64,000 nucleotides of DNA, taken from GCA-003244245 sp050699715. Its GTDB lineage: Bacteria; Actinomycetota; Actinomycetes; Mycobacteriales; Pseudonocardiaceae. The position numbers were made by a program, and so were the translations under genes. A model generated the notes under the pieces. The model was not told the DNA's origin. It made no database searches and saw only the letters and a program-made list of their open reading frames with translations. Where the stretch lies: the NCBI GenBank assembly GCA_050699715.1, contig JBOHFR010000019.1, positions 1 through 64,000 on the forward strand, written 5' to 3'. Of the stretch, positions 7,971 through 16,508 are shown piece by piece (position 1 is the first letter of the stretch; every line of letters begins with the position of its first letter).

Positions 7971-9113
7971 GTGACGATCACGGCCGGGCCGCAGGCGCTG
8001 GCCGACAGGCTGGACACCACGGACACGGTGGCGGACGCGGTGCGCGCCGTGCCGCGTGAGCGTTTCCTCCCAGCCCGCATTTGGGTGCAGGAGACCGACG
8101 ACGGTCCTTACGAGCCGATCGACCGCGCTACCGAGCCGCAGCGCTGGATGCGCGACGTGTACCTCGCCGATTACGCGATCGTGACTCAGTTCGACGACGG
8201 CGCCACCCCGTGGCCAGAGCGGGGCTGGCGCCCGTCGTGCTCGGCGTCGCAGCCCTCGGTGGTGGTGGGCATGCTCGATGCCCTGAACGTCCAGCCGGGG
8301 CAGCGGGTGTTGGAGATCGGCACCGGCACCGGCTACAACGCCGCGCTGCTCGCCGAGCTCGTCGGACCCCGCGGGCACGTGCTCACCGTCGACGTCGACG
8401 GTGAGCTGGTCAGCGCGGCCCACTCGAATCTGGCGACGGCCGGTTACCAGGATCGGGTCGAGGTGCTGCTGGCCGACGGGGCGACGGCGCTGGCCGCTCC
8501 CGGATCGGTGGACGGGGTGATCGCCACCGCGGCCCTGCAGCTTGGGCGCCTGCCCTACGCCTGGGTCACCCAGACCCGCCCGGGTGGGGTCATCCTGGCC
8601 CCGGTGCGCGCCGAGCTGGCGTCAGGCCCGCTGGTCCGTCTGCAGGTCAGCTCCGAGGGCACCGCCCGGGGGCAGGCCGTGCGGATGCGGGTCGGTTTCA
8701 TGGAGCTGCGCGCCCAGCGAACACTGGGCGCGTCCTGGTCTGCGCTGCGGTGGGACGATCCCCACGTTCCGCCTGCCCTCACCGAGATTGACCCGTTCAC
8801 GGCGTTGCTGGACGAGGCGTCACGTTGGGCGATCGCGATCAGCGTGCCGTCATGCCGCTATGGCCTGGAGAAACGCACCAGCGAGCGGGGGCACGGTGTG
8901 GCGTGGCTGCTCGATCCGATCACCGGGTCCTGGGCGAGCATCGTGCCCACCACCCCACGTAGCGAGAACTACCTGGCCCGGCAGGCCGGGCCACGCCGGC
9001 TGTGGGACGAGACAGCGACCGCCTACCGGTGGTGGGCTCAGCACGGCCAGCCGCCGATCGAGGCATGGCAGTGGACCGTTACCCCGCACCGGCAACGGAT
9101 CGGCCTCGCCTGA
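7971..9113 (+). CDS. PIMT-like O-methyltransferase of the RiPP-associated type
   Basis: A 380-residue protein related to L-isoaspartyl O-methyltransferase. The PIMT substrate segment SASQPSVV (about 91-98) precedes SAM motif I, VLEIGTGTGYN (113-123), and TVDVD. It is much longer than repair PIMTs (about 220 residues) and ends with the conserved tail RLWDE ... YRWW ... WTVTPHRQRIGLA that is typical of methyltransferases found with lanthipeptides, graspetides, lasso peptides and imiditides. Such enzymes methylate an Asp side chain, which then collapses to aspartimide. The GTG start at 7971 lies 9 bp after the acidic peptide gene. No ATP-grasp or lanthionine synthetase is next to it. Confidence 0.8.
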   Translation: MTITAGPQALADRLDTTDTVADAVRAVPRERFLPARIWVQETDDGPYEPIDRATEPQRWMRDVYLADYAIVTQFDDGATPWPERGWRPSCSASQPSVVVGMLDALNVQPGQRVLEIGTGTGYNAALLAELVGPRGHVLTVDVDGELVSAAHSNLATAGYQDRVEVLLADGATALAAPGSVDGVIATAALQLGRLPYAWVTQTRPGGVILAPVRAELASGPLVRLQVSSEGTARGQAVRMRVGFMELRAQRTLGASWSALRWDDPHVPPALTEIDPFTALLDEASRWAIAISVPSCRYGLEKRTSERGHGVAWLLDPITGSWASIVPTTPRSENYLARQAGPRRLWDETATAYRWWAQHGQPPIEAWQWTVTPHRQRIGLA

Positions 9114-9278
9114 GCGCCAGAGCCCCTCGGCTCACGTATGCCAGCAATGCGGGCTGTGAGTCCTGGCCGAACCGTTTCGCCGTAGACGTCGTCGCCACTG
9201 AGCCGGTCGAGTTGCAAGAGCACGCACACGAGCTGATCGCGGAGCACTGTGTCGCCACAACCGATTGAAACCGCCCTT
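9114..9278. other. Intergenic segment without a clear gene
   Basis: Between the methyltransferase and the LRR remnant. The plus strand is open up to a TGA at 9266-9268 in a frame ending ATTD, but no start or recognised domain supports a gene; it may be the tail of a lost gene. Confidence 0.3.
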
Positions 9279-9556
9279 TAATCCCGCGCCGGCCCTGCCG
9301 CCGATCATGCTCACCAATTTCAATGTGGGGCAGTTGGCAAGAGGTGAGAGATCAACCGGCCCCACAACGTGGACTTGTAGCAAGGTCGTGGTTGGTGGCG
9401 CATCACGAAGGAACGCAAGGTCATTGACTGTGCCCGAGTCCAACAGGGGCAACCACACGTCCCGAAGATTCTGCAGGGTGCGCAGGTGTGAACTGGTGAC
9501 CTCGGGGGCGACCATCCGCGCGGTGTCCAGGCAGGCGGCGGCGAGCAGGCGCAGCC
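9279..9556 (-). pseudogene. Decayed duplicate of the NACHT-LRR gene
   Basis: Nucleotide-level copy of two parts of the intact NACHT-LRR gene at 11623-13896. Block 9279-9490 matches 12262-12473 (protein segment LRTLQNLRDVWLPLLDSG and SPLANCPTLK); block 9493-9556 matches 12815-12878. The roughly 340 bp that lie between them in the long gene are missing here. Identity is about 80-85% by eye. It shows that a second NACHT-LRR paralogue once existed here, or that a partial duplication occurred and then decayed. Confidence 0.8.
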
Positions 9557-9634
9557 CTGTTGCGGGCTTCGGGTTAGCTCATCGTCGGTGAGCTGCAGCG
9601 GCGGGTAGCGGAACTTCGTCAGGCCGCGTGCTCG

Positions 9635-9850
9635 TCAGCGGACGTAGATGGCCGGTCGGTAGCGCGGCTTCGGGATGTCGCGGCCAGTCTCTGCGGCCAC
9701 TGCTAGCCAGGCTTCCTTGGCACGCAACACCTCAGCAACCGCCTGCTCGGGGGTTTCACCGAATGCCGAGCAGATCTCGAGATCAGGTATGTCGGCGATG
9801 TAGCCGCCGTCGTCGTCGCTGTGGAACACGTTGATGTGATAGTCGTTCAC
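9635..9850 (-). CDS. hicB: HicB-type antitoxin
   Basis: A 71-residue HicB-fold protein: partial RNase H-like sheet (YHINVFHSDDDGGYIADIPD) followed by FGETPEQAVAEVLRAKEAW, both typical of HicB. There is no C-terminal DNA-binding domain, so it is the short HicB form. It follows hicA with a 4-bp ATGA overlap (9847-9850). Confidence 0.88.
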   Translation of the reverse strand: MNDYHINVFHSDDDGGYIADIPDLEICSAFGETPEQAVAEVLRAKEAWLAVAAETGRDIPKPRYRPAIYVR

Positions 9851-10104
9851 CGATCACCCTCCAAGGTGAGATCATAGCGCTTCACCAGGCGCAGGAGCTG
9901 ACGGACTTGGTAAGGCTTCGCCTGCCCACGCACCTGCTGCAGGTTGATGATCTCTGCGAACGCTGGGTGGGTGAAGATGTAGTGACTTCCGCTGACCCGC
10001 CGTTGCTCGAAGCCCAGCGCCTTCACCAGCCCGCACAGCTCCGTGAACCGGACGTTGCGGAGGTCACCACGAAGTAGTCGATCGAGAAACTGGTGCTCCT
10101 TCAC
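9847..10104 (-). CDS. hicA: HicA-type mRNA interferase toxin
   Basis: An 85-residue toxin; the dsRBD-like HicA core is visible with the catalytic histidine in GSHYIFTHP, followed by NLQQVRGQAKPYQVRQLL. It cleaves mRNA independently of the ribosome and is neutralised by HicB. The start is a GTG at 10104; upstream, TAGCAT (10112-10117 on the minus strand) sits 7 bp before it and no Shine-Dalgarno sequence precedes it, so the transcript may be leaderless as in the other two toxin-antitoxin modules here. Confidence 0.88.
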   Translation of the reverse strand: MKEHQFLDRLLRGDLRNVRFTELCGLVKALGFEQRRVSGSHYIFTHPAFAEIINLQQVRGQAKPYQVRQLLRLVKRYDLTLEGDR

Positions 10105-10282
10105 ATCCCGGATGCTAACGGCGAGCGGTGACAGAATCGGGGTGACTTGATCAGGTTGGCTGTCATGAGCACGCCATGATCTCTGTCGGCTGTCGCCTTC
10201 CGCTGCCGTCCGCTCTCACTCTGTCGCCGTTTCGGCGGAGGGGGATCTAGGGTGAGCCGATCAACTGAGGGGAAGGATGGGG

Positions 10283-11605
10283 ATGGCCGAGCACGTGGCG
10301 CCTCGAACGCGGCTGGAGCAGCTGCTGCGGCAACAACACGTCACACTGGAGGAATTCCGGAAGAACTACCAGCGGGCCGCCCGGGGGGCCATCCTGAGCG
10401 AACGGCAGGCATACCGTTGGGTGGCAGGAGAGCTGCGCGGACTGCCTCACCCACAGGCGCAGGCCATCCTGGAGACGATGTTCGGGGAACCGGTGGCCCG
10501 GCTACTTGGCCCGCCCTACGGCATCGGTGCGCTTGCACCAACCCGATGCCGCAACGAGGCGGCGCCGGAGCGGGGCACCGCGCGGACGGACTGGGAAGGA
10601 CAGGTGATCGCGCTGAGCGCGGACCGGGCTCGTGATTTCCTCACCCGCATCGAGGCGTCCAACGTCGGGACCGAGACCCTCGACCAGCTCATCGACGACC
10701 TGCGCCGCTTGGTCATCGCCTACGAGCACCAGCCACTGCCCACCCTGCTCGGTGATCTGGTGGACACCCAGGACCGCGCGTTCATGCTGCTGGAGGGACG
10801 CCAGCACCCAGAACAAACCAGGGACCTCTACCTGATCGCGGGGATCGCCTGCGGGTTGATGGCCAGGGCGTCGCACGATCTCGGTGCCACCCATGACGCG
10901 ATGACCCAGGCCCGCACCGGCTACGCGTGCGCGGACAATGCCGGCCACGATGGGCTGCGGGCCTGGACCCGCGGGCTGCAGTCACTGATCACCTACCGGT
11001 CCGGGCGGCTGGAGGACTCGGTGCGCTACGCCCAGTCCGGCGCCGAGGCGGCGGCGCGCAGCCACGGCACCGCCGGGGTCTGGCTGGCCAGCAACGAGGC
11101 ACGGGCGCTGGCTGCGCTGCACCGGCTCGACGACGCGCACGCCACCCTGGCGCGCGCCGCCGACGCCCGGGACCGGGTGCAGCCCGACGAGCTGGACAGC
11201 CTCGGCGGAGTGTGCACCTTCAGCCGGCCGCGCCAGCTCTACTACGCCGCCGACACACTCACCTGGGGTGCTCAACCGGAGGCGGACCACACCGAGCGCC
11301 TCGCCCTGGACGCGCTGGACGCCTATGCCGAGGCACCGGCCCAAGACCGGGCGTTCGGCGGCGTAGCCGGCACCCACAGCGCGCTGGCCGTCGCCCGGGT
11401 GTTCCAAGGCGAGATCGACGGCGCCGCAGACGCGCTCGCTCCGGTGCTCGAACTCCCTGCCGCCCAGCGCATTCACGGGATCGTGATCTCGGTCGAGCAC
11501 GTCCACACCGCGCTGCGCTCCGTCGAGAACCCCGGCCGGGAGGTCACCGAGCTGGCCGGCGCCATCGAGGGCTGGACAGCCCAGCGCCTGACGCCCCCAC
11601 AATGA
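10283..11605 (+). CDS. Xre-type regulator with TPR-like repeats
   Basis: About 440 residues: an N-terminal helix-turn-helix-like segment (TLEEFRKNYQRAAR ... LSERQAYRWVAGE), then an alpha-helical repeat region resembling TPRs (residues about 130-420) as in actinobacterial ATP-independent signalling regulators. The ATG at 10283 is preferred to the one at 10277 since GGGGAAGG ends 6 bp before it. A plausible -10 TAGGGT lies at about 10249. It is convergent with the NACHT-LRR gene (17 bp apart). The target genes are unknown. Confidence 0.75.
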   Translation: MAEHVAPRTRLEQLLRQQHVTLEEFRKNYQRAARGAILSERQAYRWVAGELRGLPHPQAQAILETMFGEPVARLLGPPYGIGALAPTRCRNEAAPERGTARTDWEGQVIALSADRARDFLTRIEASNVGTETLDQLIDDLRRLVIAYEHQPLPTLLGDLVDTQDRAFMLLEGRQHPEQTRDLYLIAGIACGLMARASHDLGATHDAMTQARTGYACADNAGHDGLRAWTRGLQSLITYRSGRLEDSVRYAQSGAEAAARSHGTAGVWLASNEARALAALHRLDDAHATLARAADARDRVQPDELDSLGGVCTFSRPRQLYYAADTLTWGAQPEADHTERLALDALDAYAEAPAQDRAFGGVAGTHSALAVARVFQGEIDGAADALAPVLELPAAQRIHGIVISVEHVHTALRSVENPGREVTELAGAIEGWTAQRLTPPQ

Positions 11606-11622
11606 CTGTGACCGGCGTTGGG

Positions 11623-13896
11623 TCAGTGTCGTCGGACTTTGACCAGGGGACCCGGATCCCCCACGGTGGGCGTATTCCGCAATTCTACTTGCAAGCGGTG
11701 GCTCGTCTGGGCAAGCGGTGACAGATCGACCGGGTCGTTGATGTCCGCCAGTGTCAGTTTGCGCAGGTGCGGCAGCGAGGCCAGCGGCGCGAGGTTCAGG
11801 CTGGGGATGCGTCGCAACCGCACTTCTGTCAAGGACTGCAATGTGCCCAATGGCTCCAAATCGGTGACCGGGCAGTTGTCTAGAAAGAAGAATTCCAGTG
11901 TCATTCCAGAGAGTGGATCGAGAGATGTGACTGTGGGTACCGACCACACGCGTAGCTCTTTGAGTTGGTCGACAGGCGCCACAGCAGCAAGACCACCGAT
12001 GAGCGGACCTGCGATACCGAATGACGTAAGATCGGGGAGTTCGGTGAGGGTATGGAGATCACGGAGACGCTTGGCGTCATGCAAGAGCACGTGACTCAGA
12101 CGGGAGGCTGACGCTAGCGCCGAGAGATCTGACAGCTCGGTGCAACCGTGCAACGTCAAATCGGTCAGCGCTGGACAATCGGCCAGGAAAGACAGATCTC
12201 GACCTCCAGCTGGAGGGTAGATATACAGTCGCGTGAGTTCTGATAGCGTAGCGAGTATCTCTAATCCCGCGCCGACTCTGCCGCCGAATATGTTCAGCAT
12301 CCGCAACATGGGGCAGTTAGCAAGAGGCGAGAGATCGACCGACCCTTGGACCCAGACTTGTAGCCAGGTCGTGGCCGGTGGCGCATCACGGAGGAACGCA
12401 AGGTTATCGACCGTGCCCGAGTCTACCAGGTGCAACCACACTTCTCGGAGATTCTGCAGGGTGCGCAGGTGTGGAATGTGTTCCACCAGCTTGACGATAA
12501 TCCCGCCTTCGTCCAGTGGGGCGTCTCGCAGCACTGCCTGGACGTAATCGGCAGGATCGAAGTAGCGCCACACCTCGGCAAGGGCGCGCTGCACCGCGCC
12601 GCGCGGGTCGGGCGCCCACCGGGCCAGCAACTTGAGCGCCTCGAGGCCACCGACCAGCGCTGCGGTCTTCACGCAGGCGGCGGCTGAGGCGTCGGTCAGC
12701 TCGTCCAGCGCGGTGGGCAGCCGGCGCAGCACCCGGCCGCCGGCCAGCGCCAGGGAGCGGGTTTCGTTCTGTCCGCGCGGCGGCACCAGCTCATCGACCG
12801 CCGCCTCAACTCGCCTGGTGACCTCGGGGTCGACCATCTGCGCGGTGTCCAGGCAGGCGGCGGCCAGCAGGCGCAGCCATCGGCGGTGTCTCGGCTCGGC
12901 GTTGGCCCGGTCCAGCACACCGTTCAGCAGCGCCGCCCGTCGCTCTGGGGTGGCGTGCCCGACGGCCATCACGAGGGTCTCCCGCCACTGGTCGAGATGG
13001 GCGCGGGTGACGAGCGTCTCGGCTGTCTGGTCCTCGACGGCTTCTTTGGCCGCCAGGTACTCCTGGAAGGTGCGGTGCACGAAGTCGACCCGGCCGAGCA
13101 CCGGTTCGCGGATCACGCCACTGCGGTCCAATAGGTGTTGCAGCACGTCCTGCGCGGGGTACTCGACGTTCGGCATCCGCTCCACCACGCGCCGCACCAG
13201 CTCCAGCACCTCGTCGCGGGGTAGCTCGGCGCGTCCGTCCAGGCTTAGCCGCCAGGCCACGTGCTGCAGGATGGTGAGTTTACTGCCGGCGTCGAGCACG
13301 ACGGCGCGACTTGCGGGCACCTCGCGCTCAGCGTCGCGGCGCTCCAGCAGCAGCGCCAAGGCGTCCCGGTACAGCGCCATCCGGTCTGGGGGGAGCTGCT
13401 TGCGGCGGTCGAGGTTGAGCGCGCAGAGCATCGCGCACAGCAGGGGGCTGCTGGCCAGCCCGCGCAGGTGCCGGCGCCCGTCGAGCTGGCGCAGCAGCGC
13501 TCGCTCGTAGTCGGGCAACTCCTCGATGGGGCACGGCAGCGCGACGGCGCGGCGCCCGGCAGCGTCGCGCATGGCGTCGTGCCAGCGGCGGCAGAATGCC
13601 GCCACGTCCAGCGGGGACATCCGCTCCAGCAGCACTGGCGCGAAGCTCTCGGCGGCCAGCCAGCTCCGGTCGGCGGCCCCAGGGCGCGCCGTCACCACCA
13701 CCCGGACCTGCGGGTACGTGGCGAGCAGACCCCGCAACCACGTGCGGACGGCCGGCCGCTGCGCGCGAACCAGCTCGTCCACCCCATCGACGAGCAGCAG
13801 CGCCTGGCCGCTCCTGAGCTGGCGGTGCACCCAGCCCGGCGGCAGCAGGTCCACCAATGGGTCGGCGACCCCGGCCGCGGCTGTGGCCAGCGGCAT
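11623..13896 (-). CDS. NACHT-LRR protein lacking the P-loop
   Basis: 757 residues. The N-terminus starts just before the Walker B/NACHT motif ALLLVDGVDEL (about 31-41), continues through the NACHT and winged-helix regions (VVVTARPG, EYLAAKEAV) and ends with about nine leucine-rich repeats (LSPLANCPMLRML, LSFLADCPALTDL and so on). This is the architecture of bacterial NLR-like defence proteins, but Walker A and any N-terminal effector domain are missing. The ATG at 13896 has an excellent GGAAGGAG 5 bp upstream, and it follows the HTH gene by 18 bp, so the short form is probably expressed. Whether it is functional without a P-loop is unknown. Confidence 0.82.
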   Translation of the reverse strand: MPLATAAAGVADPLVDLLPPGWVHRQLRSGQALLLVDGVDELVRAQRPAVRTWLRGLLATYPQVRVVVTARPGAADRSWLAAESFAPVLLERMSPLDVAAFCRRWHDAMRDAAGRRAVALPCPIEELPDYERALLRQLDGRRHLRGLASSPLLCAMLCALNLDRRKQLPPDRMALYRDALALLLERRDAEREVPASRAVVLDAGSKLTILQHVAWRLSLDGRAELPRDEVLELVRRVVERMPNVEYPAQDVLQHLLDRSGVIREPVLGRVDFVHRTFQEYLAAKEAVEDQTAETLVTRAHLDQWRETLVMAVGHATPERRAALLNGVLDRANAEPRHRRWLRLLAAACLDTAQMVDPEVTRRVEAAVDELVPPRGQNETRSLALAGGRVLRRLPTALDELTDASAAACVKTAALVGGLEALKLLARWAPDPRGAVQRALAEVWRYFDPADYVQAVLRDAPLDEGGIIVKLVEHIPHLRTLQNLREVWLHLVDSGTVDNLAFLRDAPPATTWLQVWVQGSVDLSPLANCPMLRMLNIFGGRVGAGLEILATLSELTRLYIYPPAGGRDLSFLADCPALTDLTLHGCTELSDLSALASASRLSHVLLHDAKRLRDLHTLTELPDLTSFGIAGPLIGGLAAVAPVDQLKELRVWSVPTVTSLDPLSGMTLEFFFLDNCPVTDLEPLGTLQSLTEVRLRRIPSLNLAPLASLPHLRKLTLADINDPVDLSPLAQTSHRLQVELRNTPTVGDPGPLVKVRRH

Positions 13897-13914
13897 TCGC
13901 TCTCCTTCCGCTTA

Positions 13915-14646
13915 TCAGCCGACCGCGACCTCGACCGGCGTGATGAAGTGGAAGTTGCCCTCACCGACCGACCGGGTCAAGGTACGGGTCACCGCGGCCG
14001 CGTCGTCGTAGGGGCCGCTTACGTAGAACGGGACACCCTCACGTCCGAAGGTGATGTCGCTGGTTTCCTGCCAGGTGCCGAGATGACCGGCCGTGGGTTG
14101 GAAGTCAGGATGGGGCGGGAACCCGAGCTCGCGGGCGTAGTCCAGGGCCCCCCACACCAGGTGGCGAGCCAGATCCAGCAGCGCCTGCACCGGCACGGTG
14201 GTATCCCCGAAGGCACTGAAGAACCCACGCAGGAAAGCGGGCAGGTCGCGATCATTCATCACGTCAGGACCGAGCGCATTCTTCACCCCGAGGCAGTACA
14301 CATCGACCAGGTACCCGCAGACGGACACCCGCCGCGGCCGGTGCCGCCGCGCCACCATCACGCCCGCCAGTCCACTACCAGCGTGCTCCACAGCGTCACG
14401 GTCTGGCCAGTCCTCGTGTCCGGCGACGGTGAGACCAGCGCTCCAGCCGGGGCTCACCCAGCAGCCCATCACGGCGGGCTCTGGCTCGTCGGCCGCCGCC
14501 TCCCGGGCGATAGCCCGCATCAACGGTGCCACCGTGCTGGGTCGCACACCCAAGGCACGGGCGATCTCCTTAGGGGACCGTCCCGCCGCGCGCAGCTCCC
14601 GCGCCCGGGCAAGGAGATCGTCATCAAGCAACATATGTAGCGTCAT
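13915..14646 (-). CDS. Helix-turn-helix protein of unknown actinobacterial family
   Basis: About 243 residues. Residues 10-45 form a homeodomain-like helix-turn-helix (RARELRAAGRSPKEIARALGV), followed by a conserved globular domain (CWVSPGWSAGL, VCGYLVDVYCLGVKNALGP, FHFITPV). I recognise the family as widespread but uncharacterised in actinobacteria. It sits directly upstream of the P-loop-less NACHT-LRR gene and should be co-transcribed with it. Start 14646 or the ATG at 14634; neither has a strong ribosome-binding site. Confidence 0.65.
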   Translation of the reverse strand: MTLHMLLDDDLLARARELRAAGRSPKEIARALGVRPSTVAPLMRAIAREAAADEPEPAVMGCWVSPGWSAGLTVAGHEDWPDRDAVEHAGSGLAGVMVARRHRPRRVSVCGYLVDVYCLGVKNALGPDVMNDRDLPAFLRGFFSAFGDTTVPVQALLDLARHLVWGALDYARELGFPPHPDFQPTAGHLGTWQETSDITFGREGVPFYVSGPYDDAAAVTRTLTRSVGEGNFHFITPVEVAVG

Positions 14647-14916
14647 GCGTGACCACATACCATGCCGGCGTGCCTCGGTCGGGGAGGCTGGGCGCGACAC
14701 GCGCGCAGCTACCGTGCCGGTGGCAGTGAGTGTCAGGGACGACGTGGCCGCACCGGCCCACCCGGCCGCCACCCGGGTCTCGAGTTGCGGGCCCTTACAC
14801 CGAGCCATGAGGATAGAGCCCAGCCGTGCGCGGCGGGTATGAACCGATTCTGCTGAGTGACCGAAAATCAAGAGCTGACGCAGGCCCGGCTCGCCTAAAG
14901 AAAGCAAGAGGGACCG

Positions 14917-16128
14917 GTGGTATCAGCGCGTGATCAGGGTACCGGGCGGTCCAGGAACGGGACCGGTGGCTCAGAGCCGGCGGTGGGCCACAACGCGATG
15001 ATCGCGCAACCGCATACCGCAGCCGAGGGTGTCATCGCGGACGCCGAGGCGGTCGCGGCGCGGATCAGCACTAGGGAGTACCCGCTGGGCCGACCAGGGC
15101 GTCCACTCAATGGCCGTTCACCGTTCCTGATGGGTATGGGCGCCGCCGCTGGGGTCGCGGTCACTGTCGGTCTGGTAGCAATGGTCATCACTGCCCGTGA
15201 GGTGCTGGTGCTGATTGGGCTGGCGTTGTTCCTGGCGATCGGCCTGGAGCCTGCGGTGTCGGTGCTGGCTCGGCGCTGGTTGCCACGCTGGGCGGCGGTT
15301 CTCACCGTGCTCGTGGCCGGCTTGGCGATGGTGGGTGGGTTCCTGGCTGCGGCGATCCCACCGTTGGTGGCCCAAGCCACCCAGTTCGTCACGCAGTACC
15401 CGGCTGTCTTGACCCGGTTGCAGAATCGCAATTCGACGCTGGGTCAGCTCAACGAACGATTCCATCTGCAACAGCGCCTGCAGCAAACCCTGAGTGGGGA
15501 CGCCTCCAGCATGGTCAACGGCCTGCTCGGAGCTGGTCAGGTTGTGTTCAGCGCCCTGGCCAGCGCCCTGATCCTGCTCGTGCTCACCGGCTACTTCCTG
15601 GTCGACCTGCCCCGCATCCGCGTAACGCTGTATCGGCTGATGCCGCAGTCCCGGCGTCCCCGCGCGATTCTGCTCGGCGATGAGATCTTCGCCAAGGTCG
15701 GTGGGTACGTGTTGGGCAACCTGATGATCTCGCTGATCGCCGGGGTCTTCACCTTCATCTTCCTGGCGATAGTCGGGGTGCCCTACCCGCTGCTGCTGGC
15801 CATTTTCATGGCGATCCTGGACCTGCTGCCGGTGATTGGCTCGACCATCGCGGGTCTGGTGGTCTGTCTGGTCGCGCTGAGTGTGTCGCTGCCCGTTTGC
15901 CTGGCCACCATCGGATTCTTCCTGTTCTACCGGCTGGTCGAAGATTACCTGCTGGTACCCAGGATCATCGGCCGGGCGGTCAAGGTACCGGCCCTGGTGA
16001 CTGTGGTGGCGGTGCTGCTGGGCGGCGCACTGATGGGCATCGTGGGCGCCCTGGTCGCGATCCCCGCCGCCGCGGCCCTGCTGCTACTGGCCCGGGAAGT
16101 GCTCTTCCCTCACCTCGACCGCACCTGA
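14917..16128 (+). CDS. AI-2E/PerM-family membrane transporter
   Basis: 403 residues with a 60-residue polar N-terminus, then about eight hydrophobic segments. The family pattern is clear: an early pair of helices (VLVLIGLALFLAIGLEP), a periplasmic/cytosolic helical domain (about 150-200), and the conserved C-terminal helices with LLAIFMAILDLLPVIGSTI. Family members have been linked to autoinducer-2 or Na+/H+ export; the substrate here is unknown. GTG start at 14917 with AAGAGGGA a few bases upstream. Confidence 0.85.
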   Translation: MVSARDQGTGRSRNGTGGSEPAVGHNAMIAQPHTAAEGVIADAEAVAARISTREYPLGRPGRPLNGRSPFLMGMGAAAGVAVTVGLVAMVITAREVLVLIGLALFLAIGLEPAVSVLARRWLPRWAAVLTVLVAGLAMVGGFLAAAIPPLVAQATQFVTQYPAVLTRLQNRNSTLGQLNERFHLQQRLQQTLSGDASSMVNGLLGAGQVVFSALASALILLVLTGYFLVDLPRIRVTLYRLMPQSRRPRAILLGDEIFAKVGGYVLGNLMISLIAGVFTFIFLAIVGVPYPLLLAIFMAILDLLPVIGSTIAGLVVCLVALSVSLPVCLATIGFFLFYRLVEDYLLVPRIIGRAVKVPALVTVVAVLLGGALMGIVGALVAIPAAAALLLLAREVLFPHLDRT

Positions 16129-16508
16129 CCGCCCACCCCCCGGCCACTGCCGAAGCGGGCATCCGACAGAAGAGCTGCGGGTCCAAGGCGGCTGGCACCG
16201 TACGTCGCTGGACCACCCGTGACGTCACCCGCCCGGTGCTCCTGCTCGGGCTTAGTCCATGACTTTGCCGCAGTCCTGGGGTTTACTGCCGGGTGAGGTG
16301 GGGTAACTGACGGCAACCCACCACGGTCGGGTTCTCAGCGGGGCCGCCAGTTGTGTCGAGCAAGCATCGCGACCGCGATGTTTCCTTGCGAGGAGGGATC
16401 TAGGTGGAGTCCGGGTAATCAGTGGTGAGGCGTAGTAACCGGGTGCGGTCCCGCAGGACCGCAGATCGGTCATCGGACATGAAACCAGGAGAAGGGACGG
16501 TTCGGCGC
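16129..16508 (+). other. Leader/promoter region of the stress-protein gene
   Basis: No gene seen. It contains the sigma-B-like promoter described separately, several further GGGTA-like hexamers (for example 16413-16418), and the ribosome-binding site AGGAGAAGGGA before 16509. Confidence 0.5.
16281..16306 (+). promoter_or_regulatory. Sigma-B/SigF-like promoter
   Basis: GTTT (16281-16284), 16-bp spacer, GGGTAA (16301-16306) matches the actinobacterial general-stress sigma consensus GTTT-N14-17-GGGTA. It lies about 200 bp upstream of a YflT/general-stress protein gene, a plausible target. Confidence 0.5.

Noticed and set aside
13261..14640. Long plus-strand open frame opposite the NACHT-LRR and HTH genes
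   Set aside because: High-GC antisense shadow: the minus-strand frames show real domains, this frame does not, and it lacks a ribosome-binding site.
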